A program made the translations under genes and the position numbers. A DNA stretch of 64,000 bases from Bisporella sp. PMI_857 (Eukaryota; Ascomycota; Leotiomycetes; Helotiales; Helotiaceae), in assembly GCA_021307315.1 (NCBI GenBank), contig JAJSPD010000056.1, forward strand, positions 186,001 through 250,000, read 5' to 3'. The notes beneath the pieces are model-generated. The model saw only the letters and a list, made by a program, of their open reading frames with translations, made no database searches and had not been told where the DNA came from. Below, piece by piece: positions 1 to 10,899 of the stretch (positions within the stretch are counted from its first letter, which is position 1; each line of letters starts with the position of its first letter).

Positions 1-1190
1 CAACGGCGTGCAGTACGTTAGTCCTAGAAGCGTTGTGGCTTCGAAAGTTCGCTGTGCCGAGGTGGTGTAGGAACTCGATCTGAAGGACGCCAACCCGGTT
101 GCGGTAGTTAGTGAGGGCCATGCCAATAACCGAACCAAATAGCACGTAGCCGTGCTGATTCTCCTCTTCAAAGAGACGCGTCGCATCAGATAGCGGAGAC
201 TCGGCGAGCAGTCGGGCTACTTCGAAATTTCCAGATATCAGAGCCGATAGAAAGGGTGTTCTACCGTCCTCTGACCTGGCATGGGGGTCGCAACCCCGTT
301 GAAGCAACTCTCGGACGTACCAAATGTTTCCTTGATACGCGGCTGCGTGAAGTGCCGTCATACCCCTGTGGGAGACAAAATCTAGGTCCAGCTCTCTATG
401 ATCGACAAGCGTTACCAAATAGTCGAATACTGATTTTTGGTCACCATATATCGACCGTTGTATTGCATCACGTCCGCCGAAGAGTTTCGGGTCTTTGAGG
501 AATGTTCTAACATCTCTGCCTTCGTATTGCAGAAATTGGATTAAGACTTAGAAAGCCTCAGACGATCCGTAGATGACGGTATTGTTCAGGATGTTGCGGC
601 AATTATGGGTCCATGGCGATTTCGGTGTACCACTAAGTCGGCGTTAACTATATAAAAGAGAGTTCGGAGTGACTCGGATGCTTACTGCCCACGAAGGGGT
701 CGAGCGCCTCTATCAAGCAACAACTTCAACGTCTTTTCCTGCATCTCAACGGAGCGAGTTCTACGAAATGCCACAATATGGAACTGCAGCGGGTTCCTTA
801 TCGAGAGGTTGAGAAGCCCATCAAGTTCATGTGTCTGTAGAGCAATATGGGATGGGTGAAGTTCTACAAAGTGGCCCAGCGATACTTCGAGGATCTCGGC
901 ATGAAGCGAAGAAGAGACGTGCTCGAGTATAGAATCCAGGTCTGGCACAGACTGTCCCTCTTTTTGGTGGAGGCTCACTAGGCGAGGCACCAGAATTGGC
1001 TGGTTGAGTGTCGCGGCCTAGTGAAGGGGTGTGCCTTGAATGTGGACGTGGGTAAGAGGGTTGACGGCTTCTCTGGAATAGAACTCCTTAGCCATAGCAG
1101 TCAGGGAGGCCCCGCGAGATACTAGTAGCGGGCATACTTTGCAGCTATCAGATCTGGAAGCCAAATGATGCTGTGGAGTTCAGATTAATG
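1..1190 (-). pseudogene. Ankyrin-repeat protein gene, decayed, 3' part outside the window
   Basis: Read on the minus strand, this gives a continuous series of ankyrin-like repeats: a GTPLH-x-AATLNQP unit near 1000, LLLDRGARPLRG near 690, MTALHAAAYQGN near 350 and DGRTPFLSALISGN near 250. The frame is broken twice by stop codons inside otherwise good repeats. One is TAG at 1018-1020, exactly where ankyrin repeats usually have Trp. The other is TAA at 548-550 (SEAF-stop-VLIQFL). Both fit single C-to-T transitions (TGG to TAG, CAA to TAA). A probable intron of about 50 bp (GTAAGC...TTAG) lies near 640-690 and keeps the frame. The 5' end is unclear: an ATG exists near 1095, but ankyrin-like sequence seems to extend upstream to about 1190. 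The 3' end runs off the window. The family is typical of fungal accessory proteins; no specific function can be assigned. Confidence 0.72.
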
Positions 1191-2686
1191 TATTTAAAGA
1201 TATTGTGGTGGGGAAATAGCGTCTGGTGATCAAGAGAAGCTCAGCTTACGGCTATTGTATGGAAAGACTGACAACGGTTGTTAAAAAGTGACAACGCTAA
1301 TACAGCAAAAAAGTGCCCCCGCCCCTTCCCCAAAAACACAAAAAGGAAAAAAGGAAAAAAAAAAAACCTGTCATCACACTACTTTACCTCTGCCGTACAT
1401 TGCATTGTTGATGGGTTGGCCACCAAGAACGTGTAGCGATAGATTCTAGGTATGAGAGAGTACTCACTTATACCCGGTAGGCTTGCCTAAGGCTGATGAC
1501 TTGGTAAACCCGAGCCCAAACGTACGATCCGAAGCTGCAGTGGTAGCTGCAAGCCCCTCGCAGAACAGGGGTCGAGTTTTTTCGATCCGGCATTTGTCTA
1601 CATACACCATGACAGTGGCTGATAGGAACTGTATGCTAAGTCCTTAAAGAATGGACTGGGGTAATTAGTATGTATGTAAGCAAGGCTGAAGCTATTTAGA
1701 CAGGAGCAAGATCAGGACACAACAGGAAGTGGGGTAAGATAACCAAATATCAAGCACACATGGATAAATCAAACGAAAGGCTAAGGAAGTGAACATCAAG
1801 TCTAACAACAACCAGTACAGTAAGGAACAAATCCACTTGGACGTTCACTTGGGCATCCGCTGGTGTTTGTTTCCCAAGCAAACTCAGTTGGCCAACTGTA
1901 GAAGAATTTTTTGCTAAATCAAATTAATACCACAACCACAAAAGACCAAAAACAACCGAGCCACATGGCCTCTGCCCAGCAAGCGACTTTCACAACAATA
2001 AATACCTTGCTCAAAATAGCGACCGCGCCATTGAATCCAGCACTAATTGAGGCTCTACATGCTTTCATATGAAAATATTGAGAATGTACTGGTAGTTTAC
2101 AGGCTTAGGAGTATTTACTTTGTGAGGGTTTGCCTCGGCTCAGATGAAGGAGCCCAAAAAAAAAAGAAGCAAAGACAGTAACAAGCTCCACCGTGGTGCA
2201 CAACATTATGCTCGCCTCCAGCTCCGAGATACCGTATGAATAATATAAATTTCCATCAGCGGATGCTATGGGTTTGATGCTGCGAGGTCTATGAAGGCTA
2301 GGCAAGGTATTATCCTGGAAAAGGTGATAAAATAAACTTCGCTTAAGCCCCTGAGCAACCCATGGTAGGTGTGGCTTGGCATTTGGGACAGCTGGAGAAA
2401 CAATAAAATATGTCGGCTTGTTGTGTATACCAGAAAGGGTGATGCTGATAATTGATCTCCTGAAATCACAGGAAGCGATTTTGTTTAAACTTTTAGATTG
2501 GCGAAGGCTATGAGGCAAGTGTCGAAGACTTAGATGTGCTGATAACCCTTTTGTGGTGTGAGAAAGGTCATGCGGGTTACTACTGCATCTGGTGGATGAT
2601 TAAAAAAGGTGAGTATGATGCGAAATTATTAATTATAAGATATCTTGTATACATTATTGTAGACAAAGGTCTTTATTAGCTGTTAA
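1191..2686. other. Intergenic, no supported gene
   Basis: AT-rich sequence with short A-rich runs near 1330-1370. The open frames here, the longest at 2105-2518 on the minus strand, show no recognisable domain or fungal codon pattern, and I do not call them genes. Confidence 0.5.
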
Positions 2687-3807
2687 TCATCCAACATGAG
2701 CACCCCACTGCGTAGGGTTTCCTCGGACTTCTCCAACCTTTGGCTCCATCAAGAACTCCAACTGATCTTCACTTGTGACCCAACCACTTCTCCTCCCCAT
2801 AATAGCATGTCTGATACTATCTTTCCAATGTAAAAACCATTCTTCCTCGTCCTGAACCACAACCCTCCTCTCTCCTGCCATGGTATGGTTCCTCTCCACA
2901 TCGGCATAGGGCCAAACCGACTTGACCACCTCATATTTATGGCTCCCCGCAAACACTTTCGTGACGCTCGAGAAAAACTTATTGATCTTGTCCGGCGGCT
3001 TAACTAGAACTTTCTCATGTGTAACCGGGAATTTAACTGTCACTTGGCCAAGATACGCCGTACTTGAGACTAAGCTCAAAAGCCTCCCTTCCAGGTATGA
3101 TGTGTCCCAATTCGAGACCTCTCTCTTTAGCAGAAAATGCTTAATGCTGGACTGATCAGCACAATACTTCCTCGCCCACTCTTCCAACCCTCCTGTAACC
3201 GTCGGCGTGGTGGTTTCCTTGGTGTCTCCTCTCCATCCCGTTTCTCCATGTCCAATAGTCTTCACATAGTTCATCCGCCGCTTTGTGTCCTCGGGAATTA
3301 TGAGGTTCATGCAGTTGATCTTGACATCAAAGTCTAACGTATCGTTGCAGCGACCTGTGATACGAATTATAGGTTTTGGAGGGATGGACGCAAGCGATTG
3401 TATGAGGGAGATGAGTTTTGCAGGATAGACGGAGAGAGTGGGATCTTGAGACGTGAGGGTTGCTGCGTCGGATGAGAGAGAGAAGGTAGGGGGTGCATAG
3501 AGAGCGTAGTTGAGGCGTGGTAGGCCGGGATGGTGGGATATAGAGGAGACGGATTGGGAGGGAAGATTGAGAGAGGGAGACGTGGGACCAGAATAGGGAG
3601 GAGGAGTATTGGAACCATCATCTTGATGTTGCTCTTGGGAGGCGGATGGCCCAGCAGAAGATGCTTCTGCACTTGTTTCCGGACGGTGAACGGCATAGCC
3701 TGTGAGAGAGGGTCAGCTTTTATTTCTATACCGGAAAAAGAACGCTCTGGGGTCAAAGTACTTGGCTCTGATATCCCTTTTTGAGGGATTGTTGGAGGTT
3801 GTGCCAT
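2687..3807 (-). CDS. Conserved hypothetical protein, two exons
   Basis: I do not recognise the family. The minus-strand frame ending at 2687 stays open well upstream of its first ATG (3310) to about 3700. A start at 3807 (MAQPPTIPQKG) joins it through a short intron ending in CTGAC...CACAG at 3700. The donor is ambiguous: GTATAG at 3731 gives a 32-bp intron, GTACTT at about 3761 gives about 62 bp; both are phase 1 and both restore the frame. The protein is about 350-360 residues. It has a Ser/Pro-rich first third, then a globular part with STLxVYP-like and IIRITGRCNDTLDFDVKINC segments, and a charged C-terminus. No signal peptide or membrane segment is evident. It lies tail-first toward the ankyrin relic and 1 kb from PRS1. 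Confidence 0.6.
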
Positions 3808-4812
3808 GGCTGAGCGCTAAAAGCTGTGCCAATCCTACTCTGCAATTGGTGTGCTTTTGCTTTTAGATTCAACCTATGTCTAATTCTATCAGAATCTGAA
3901 CCCTGTAGGGTGCTCTTCAAAGGCAATTTCAAGGAGACCAAAGAAAGTATATAAATGTTGTTCAATATGCTAGATGAAGTCAGCAAGGCTGAGAGGGGAC
4001 GTCGTGGCACAGCCTTGGCTTGGCTTGCTGCCTAATCGGCTACGTAATGCTTTAACTTGATCTAGACTAGATGCTTGAGCTCTAAAAGCTTCATTGTGCA
4101 TGTTATGAAAGTTGTGCAAAATCTGGTCAATGGCCCGGGAATAGCTTCAGGTTTGGAAGACACAAGTTCCATACACGGGCGAGAGTAGATAAATCGGCAT
4201 ATTTGCTGGCGGGAAGAATGGGGAGAGCAGTTCACACTGATGTAAAATAGACAATGCACAGCAGATTGTCTGTCTTCCGTTATCCTGCCTTGCTAAAGAG
4301 TATTGATGTCTGGGAAGTTCTCTTGCACCTCACCCACTCGCCTAATTAAAGGAAGTAGCTACGCAAGAATGAGGTGCCTTCTAGTTCCAGGGAGCCTCCG
4401 AAGAGTCTCCATACTTGATCTGCCAACGCTCCGTTAAGAACTCCTGTCTAGATGACAGAACCTCCTGCATCCTCTACAGGTTGCTTCGCTGGGTTGTAAG
4501 ATAGCAGGTGTAAAGAAAGTAAGCATAAAAGGGCTTACCCGTGCAATTGTGCCTGTTTGGCATTGAAAAGATCCCAGGGAATTAATTACCGTCTCCTGAA
4601 ATCAAATCATTAATTCCTCATCAATAACTCCACCGTCATCCATGCAACTGAGCAAGACGGCTTCCTAACCATATAATATCCCGGACGCCGCGCTAGAGGT
4701 ACAAGCCAGAAAAGCAAAGGTCCTTCCGATCATCAGCCATAGCCATCCATCCATACTGCATTTCCCCACAACCCAAACCTTCTTAGGGGTTTTCTCATTC
4801 CATTCCATATAC
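3808..4812. other. Intergenic between the hypothetical gene and the 3' end of PRS1
   Basis: This holds the presumed promoter of the hypothetical gene and the 3' flank of PRS1. Open frames of 65-85 codons are present but have no family resemblance. Nothing else is supported. Confidence 0.5.
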
Positions 4813-6521
4813 TCAATCATTGGAATGCGAAAACAGAGGAGATATAGATTCTCCATAATGATTCCTTCGAATAGCCTCAGATAAGAGATACGATAGGTCG
4901 AGAATAACAAGCTTCTTTGCTCCGCGTGCTTTCTTCTCAGGTATCGGGAATGAGTTCGTAACAATGATCTTATCGATACAGTCACAGTCCTCAAGGTCCT
5001 CAAGAGAATCACCACCGAAAAGGCCATGTGTAGCGATGATGTAAACCTTGTTGGCCCCGCCACGCTTTACCACGGCCTCTGCTGCTGCGATCCAGCTTCC
5101 AGACTTGTCAATCATATCATCTACAATGAACACCGTTCGATTCTTGACATCTCCCACGAGTGTGATCATCTGCTCTAAGCGAGGGTTGGCAAAGTTCTCT
5201 TCTTCTTCATCAGATGTTGCAGCTGCTTCGGCAGTACCTCCCATGGCATCCCCATTGAAGAAGGATGAAGCTCGAGACATGCTCATAGGGTCATCCTCAG
5301 GATTATCGAGAATGCCAGACTCGGAGATTGCGGATTGTGACGGTGAAGGGTAATCGTCTGGCACAATGTGGCCATGGATAAGTCGGCCATGAGTGATATC
5401 GCGAGCCGGCTCATCTGTGAACTCAATATTCTCCTCAATTATATTTTGACCTGATGTAGTCTGCGCTATGGTGGTCCGTGCCTCGATCGAAGATGGGGCT
5501 GATGTGTTCTGAGCTAATATAGACCGAGTGGCAGGAGCTTCTGCATGAGATCGGAGAGGGGATGGCATAGCTGGATAACGTCGAGGTGAGGGAAAACTGC
5601 TTTGGCGAGCATGTGCTCGTGGAGGCGTTACATTCTGCTTCAGCTCTGGCTTGTGTTCTTCTGCGTTCGACTCTGTCTTGATCTTACCCAGCGCAGGTCT
5701 CTCTCTAGGCGGGCTGTCCTCCGAGCTGATCTGTAGCCGGCTCACGTCCGAGTCCAAGTCTCTTTCAACAGAGCCATCAACTTGAGGCAAAATCATACTT
5801 GAGGACATACCACCAGCGCCGCGTCTTCTGTCCGTCGTTACCATCCCAAAGTTTAGCTTCAAGGCATCCGCTAGTGAAGTGACTCGTTTTGTTCCTCCAG
5901 CATTCTTAGATACACATACAGCTTCTCTCCATGTAGGCACATTTCGTTTGATCCATTTAGCTATCAATGGTTCCGCATGCAGGTTGTCTACCGGGCATTT
6001 GAAGAAACCTTGCATCTGGGACGCATGCAGATCGACAGTAATGACATGGTTGATGCCAGCAACATGTAGAAGATTCGCGAGCATACGGGCAGTGATTGCA
6101 CCTCGGTGAGATTTCTTCTTCGACTGTCGGCTGTAGGGGAAATATGGTATGATGGCTGTTGAAGTTAGCAAAGCTTACGGGACTGAAGCGGGGTGATAGA
6201 TGCTGACCTGTGATTTTGTTCGCAGAGCCTCCTTTACATGCCGATATCAGAATGAGAAGCTCCATGATACTATCGTTGATTTTACTGCTGCCTGATTGTA
6301 CTACAAAGACGTCCTTTTCACGAATACTAGTCAAGATCTTGACGCTGGTCTCTCCCTTTGCTGGGTTAGTTCAGCTCCGCAACAGTTTCTTAGGAAGCCG
6401 GAAAAATTACATTGGAGAATTGAGACAGCTCGACGCCTGCAGGTTCCATGCCTAGGTTCGAGCATATTTGAGTTGTCAGTTCAGGGACCGAGCTCCCGGC
6501 GAAGATGAGAGTATTTCTCAT
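4813..6521 (-). CDS. PRS1: Ribose-phosphate pyrophosphokinase, Prs1 type
   Basis: Makes PRPP from ribose 5-phosphate and ATP in the cytosol, feeding purine, pyrimidine, His, Trp and NAD synthesis. Three exons: 6411-6521, 6208-6355 and 4813-6155 (introns of 55 and 52 bp, frame kept), giving 533 residues. Visible features are the N-terminal FAGSSVPELT and QFSNGETSVKI segments, PYSRQSKKKSHRGAITARM, the nucleotide-loop region ITVDLHASQMQGFF and the ribose-5-phosphate-binding segment FIVDDMIDKSGS, with C-terminal HYGESISPLF. Between TTDRRR and the VGDVKNR segment sits a poorly conserved insertion of roughly 170 residues rich in Ser, Pro and acidic residues. Budding-yeast Prs1 has an insertion at the same place, which is why I choose Prs1 over the compact Prs2-4 type. 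The start at 6521 gives the usual N-terminus. Confidence 0.93.
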
Positions 6522-6897
6522 GGCGGGCAATCGAGTGGGCTGGTGTTTTGAAAGTGGAAGAAACTTTGTTTCCAGCGATTTTTTTGAGTGGTCCGCCAAG
6601 GCTCCAGGAACCAACGCTTGGAGACCAGCCCTACAAAAAGAAAATATAATGGATGGCGCTGGAGTGAATTTGTCTATAAGGACAAGGACAAGAGATAATG
6701 ATACACGGTCTTCATCTATGCTCATACGCACGTAGTCGATGGTGCCACCAGAGGTAGACCAATTAACACGCAAAGGACGGCATTCCAAGCTTCACACCTC
6801 TCCTATGGAGCCACCATTCCGTCGACCACCTCACAAAGCCCCCATGATCAGACAAACAGCATCTTGTCCTACATAAGTCCCGGTTGATCGCCTGAAT
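6522..6897. promoter_or_regulatory. Shared divergent promoter of PRS1 and the asteroid homologue
   Basis: A 376-bp gap separates the two start codons, so both genes must be driven from here. No clear TATA box or known operator was identified. Confidence 0.55.
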
Positions 6898-8733
6898 ATG
6901 GGGATCCCGCATTTGATCACCCATCTGCAACCATACGCAGAATCGGTACCGTTGACAGGCGTGGTCGTGATTGATGGTCCGGCTTTTGCGCATCACATCT
7001 TCCACCTCTGTCTGAAGAACAGACCTTGGGCTGATAGTCCAGTCGAAGCTGCTCCTACCTATGAAGAGCTTGGATTCACGGCTATCAAATGGCTGGAAGC
7101 AATTGAAGGTAGCGGCATATCTATGTGCAGCATCCGAATCCTAGATTGAAGGTTTGCGCTGACTAGAAACAGAAAGAAAATATACTTCGATGGCTACCTA
7201 CCTTCCTCCAAGCTTGAAACCCGACTGGAACGATTACGCTCATCGACGCAACGCTTGACCAGCTATCATACCAATTACCCGATCCCCTGCAAAGTTCCTG
7301 TGAAGATACATCGTCTGGCCACACGTAATCTTTTCACAAGTGCGAGTGTTCAAGCAAAGCTTACTGCGCTTCCTGCTCTCCCATTTCTCGTCCCGGCGGT
7401 TCTTGATGCTCTTCTCGCATCGCCGCAATTTAGTGAGATCACTTCGGTTATGCCAGGCGAAGCCGATCTCTACTGTGCTCAATATCTGAAAGTTAATGGA
7501 GGGATAGTGTTCACTGGAGACTCGGATCTACTCGTGCATGAACTTGGCCAAGATGGTGCTGTGACTTTCTTCAAAGACATAGTCGTGGACAAAAGTCCCG
7601 AAAGACTACGTGCTCAACTATACAAACCGTCCTTGATCGCTGGGCGATTGAAACTGTCTAGGTCGGATGGACTTGGTTCTCTGGCATTTGAAATCATGAA
7701 TAATAAACATGAGACTCTTCCTAAGCTATTGAATCGCGCTGTGGCTAGAACAGCGATAGCCTCTGATCCTAAGGGCTATGGGGAATTTTGCAAAGAGTAC
7801 AAGTCTCTGCCAGAGAATGTGGTCTCGGTAACCGAGTTTTCTCAATGCCTACAAGGCATGGATCCCCGTATTTCAGAATATGTCCTTCAGTATCGAAGTA
7901 TCGCTGAAGCTGTTGGCCAAGTGACCGCCGCCTTAGGGACCTCGCGCATCTTTCTACCATTCCTCCACGATTGCCCTGCCCGTACGGCTGCCTGGGAGAT
8001 GTCTACCTCTGTTCGTCAGTTGGCTTATGGACTCGTCAATATAATAGTGCCTGATGAAGGCCAAAAACGCACTGTGTTTGAGCACAGACGACAGCAGATG
8101 AATTCAATTGGGAAAGAGCTTGAGCTTCCTACCCTATCCCAACTCTCTCCAGCTTGCGAATTTATTCTGATAATGTTCGACAACCTTCGAGAAGCCTTAC
8201 CTGAAATATCAGAGCCTGATTTCTGGATTGCCGTCGCCATATATCAAGATGTAGAATGGTCGCATTTAGTGGGCAAACTAGTGAATTCTGAAGTCGTTAT
8301 CAAGCAACTTGCCCATATCCAAGATCCTAATAGAGGCGAAAAATATTACACTTGGGATACGCTGCACCTTCTCGCCCAGATGCAAGGGTCGTACTACTCA
8401 TTCAGGATGCTTAAACAGATTACTGATCTTCTAATTTCAAGCGATAGCTCGAGAGATGTGCCCGACGAAGTCATTCGACTGCACGGTCAACTTCAAGCTC
8501 TGCCAGCTCTGCATGAGTCGGACAGTGTAGCTCAAGATATGTTCAGCATGCGAAAGGATAGTCTTCAGAAGATGCTAAATGCTGCTCGCAAGATACTGAA
8601 ACTTGAGAGTGCTAAGGTTGAGTCTGCCGCGAAATCGAGGAAGAAAAAGAGGAAGAAGAAAAATGCTGCGGTAGAGAGGGCAGTTGACGCGACTTTTCAG
8701 AAAAACCCATTTGCTCTACTTGGCAATGAATGA
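6898..8733 (+). CDS. Asteroid-type XPG-domain protein (putative structure-specific nuclease)
   Basis: Two exons, 6898-7124 and 7173-8733 (48-bp intron with a CTGAC branch site, phase 2), encode 595 residues. The start MGIPHL and the segment VVVIDGPAFAHH form the XPG N-region. The internal region has PGEADLYCAQYL followed by FTGDSDLLVH, the acidic residues expected of FEN1/XPG metal sites. The junction reads GISIKKIYFDGYLP, which is typical of fungal asteroid proteins. The C-terminal end has a very basic stretch (KSRKKKRKKKN) that could be a nuclear localisation signal. Asteroid family members are XPG-like proteins of poorly known substrate, so nuclease activity is an inference from the preserved acidic residues. 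It is divergently transcribed from PRS1. Confidence 0.8.
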
Positions 8734-8990
8734 AACAGAGTAACTGTACCACATATTGCAATCGGGACTTTGTGACCTCGAATTAACGTTGCCCTCAAAA
8801 TTTCTGTGTTACCAGAAATGCAGACATGGCAATATCGTCTCTATGCAACACCCTTTATAACATTATGGGACCTAATTTTTCTTCCCAAGATGACATCTAG
8901 ATCCAGTAGCCTTCTCTATCTCATTTTAAGCGACCATCTATGCAATACCTGATATCTGCCCATCGGGCGCCATCGCTTCCGTGTCCCATC

Positions 8991-10248
8991 TCAAGCACCA
9001 GGCCTATCATAATCCAAGCCCTCTACCCTCCTCCATACCTCCCTCACAACTCTCTCTTGAGCCTGCCGCCCCGTCTCTCCCTGCGAATCACCCGCGGGCC
9101 GAATCGCGAGATAGAGTCTGCTACCCAGTCTTACATCAGGAATGGGATCTGTCGCTGGATCGGGAGGCGGGTTAGCGGTGGTGATAAGACCGCCTGCTTC
9201 ACGGAGGATGCAGATACCCGCTGCCACGTCCCTTGGTAGTTGTTAGTCCTATTTCTGATAGAGCAAGCCGGAGCAGAGAAGGGAGTCGTTACCATTCCCA
9301 GCATCCGCCTTCCCACCATATGTCCAGCGCGCCTGTCGCTACGTATGCCAGATCCAATGTGGCGCTGCAAGTTCAAGTTAGGCGACATACCATCACACTA
9401 TTCCCTTCAACTCGAAAGATCATGTTAGGTGAAGAGGGGAGGGGGAAACAAAGAAAGACGCACCTCCCTAAACTCCTCACCCCGTGAACCATCCCTCCCT
9501 TCCCACCACGCCCCCCAATCTCCGCCGCCATATTCGTAAAGCTAGCAATCTTCCTCCTCATATTGCCCCCCTCGATATCCCTACGATCCTTGCCCCATTC
9601 ACAGCTAAAAATACACCCTTTGGGCGCGTTCTTCGGCAGCGGCGCCTTGGGACCCGCCACGAACGGGAGTTTCCTCTTCCCGCCGACGGGACCCCCCATC
9701 CAGCTGCCGCCCCCGCGGAAGCCGTGATACAGAACATCCAGCATAGGCTGATAGATGACGCCGACGACGGCATCGCCGCCGAGGCAGAACGCGATGGAGA
9801 CGCAGAACATGGGGAAGAGATGGGTGTAGTTAACCGTTCCGTCCAGGGGGTCGACGACCCACGTTGGGTCGTCATTGACCAGGTACTCTTTTGCGGAGCC
9901 AGCGGAGTAAGTTTCCTCACCGATGAACTTGTGCGAGGGATATTTCTTGTTGATTTCTGATTTCACATAGGCTTCAACATCTATGGCACGTGATTAGTCT
10001 ATCTGCACCGTGTTGTCATTTTACTAATTATTTTTCCCGAATGTATTAAGGGATGGCATACCCAGGTCCGTTTGGGTGACGATATCTACCGCGTTCATTT
10101 TCTCCTTCTCTTCCGGCTTGCCGCCATCAGCTCCTCCTGCTGTGCCGGAAATACGTGCGTCGACGCCATCTATCAGGATCCTTCCTGCTCCACGCGCGAG
10201 CTCTATCGCAAAGTGATGGATTTCCTGGAGGTCGATTTCCGTTGACAT
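8991..10248 (-). CDS. Inositol-1-monophosphatase family protein (QutG/QA-X-like)
   Basis: Four exons, 10062-10248, 9464-9980, 9293-9364 and 8991-9231, give 338 residues with all junctions in frame. The Mg-dependent phosphatase signatures are present: GEETY, WVVDPLDGTVNYTH (motif A) and GCWEWDVAAG (motif B, completed only after splicing of the last intron). The expected activity is hydrolysis of myo-inositol monophosphate to inositol in the cytosol. The QUT-cluster protein QutG of Aspergillus and QA-X of Neurospora belong to this same family, have similar length and have no settled role. The two genes to the right are a Zn2Cys6 activator and a QutR-like repressor, so a QutG identity is plausible, although a general INM1-type enzyme cannot be excluded. 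Confidence 0.88.
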
Positions 10249-10899
10249 GGTTCTAAATATGAAGGAGTTGTGATAGGGGTTTGGTGTCGGAGAGATGTTG
10301 GGGTTGAAGATTGGAGGAGGTAGGATAGATGTTTAGCTACAGAAGAAGTTGTATAGTGATGATGACCGATGGCAGACGTTGGTAGCCGGTAGGTCATGTA
10401 TAGTGGGGTGCGGTGGGGTGAGAGGCGGAAAAGACATGACCCACTACGAGCTGAGCAACAAACATATAAATAACTAATAATAGTTACACTTTTATTACTT
10501 TCTAATCGACTCTTTGATTGATCGTTACACAACTATCTATTGCGATTCTCTCACAGGGGTACTGTTTATAACAGAACCTCCCTGATGGTCGGAGCTTCTG
10601 TTTCAATGAGACGACAGGCACCTTGGGGGATGGCTCGAGCGTGCTCATTCCATGTCTCTCATGATGCAAGGTCGAGGATCCATTTGCGACTCTCCCTGCC
10701 AACGACTGTAGCCAACCTTCTTTCCGTCATATACGGCTATAGCATGTGGCCATGTTTGCAGAGCATGGGGTGGTCTTCACCTTGGGAATCTTTTACCCAA
10801 CAAAGGCGATTAATCTCCTGACCAGAATCGTACATGGAGATATGAAGCTTCTTTCCCCTTTCGTCTCATTCCAGTATGACGCCTACTATCCACGCCAGC
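10249..10899. other. Intergenic between IMPase-like gene and Zn2Cys6 gene
   Basis: This contains the promoter of the phosphatase gene and the 3' flank of the regulator. No gene or recognised motif is seen. Confidence 0.5.

Noticed and set aside
2105..2518. 137-codon minus-strand frame
   Set aside because: No domain, overlapping alternative frames and AT-rich random composition.
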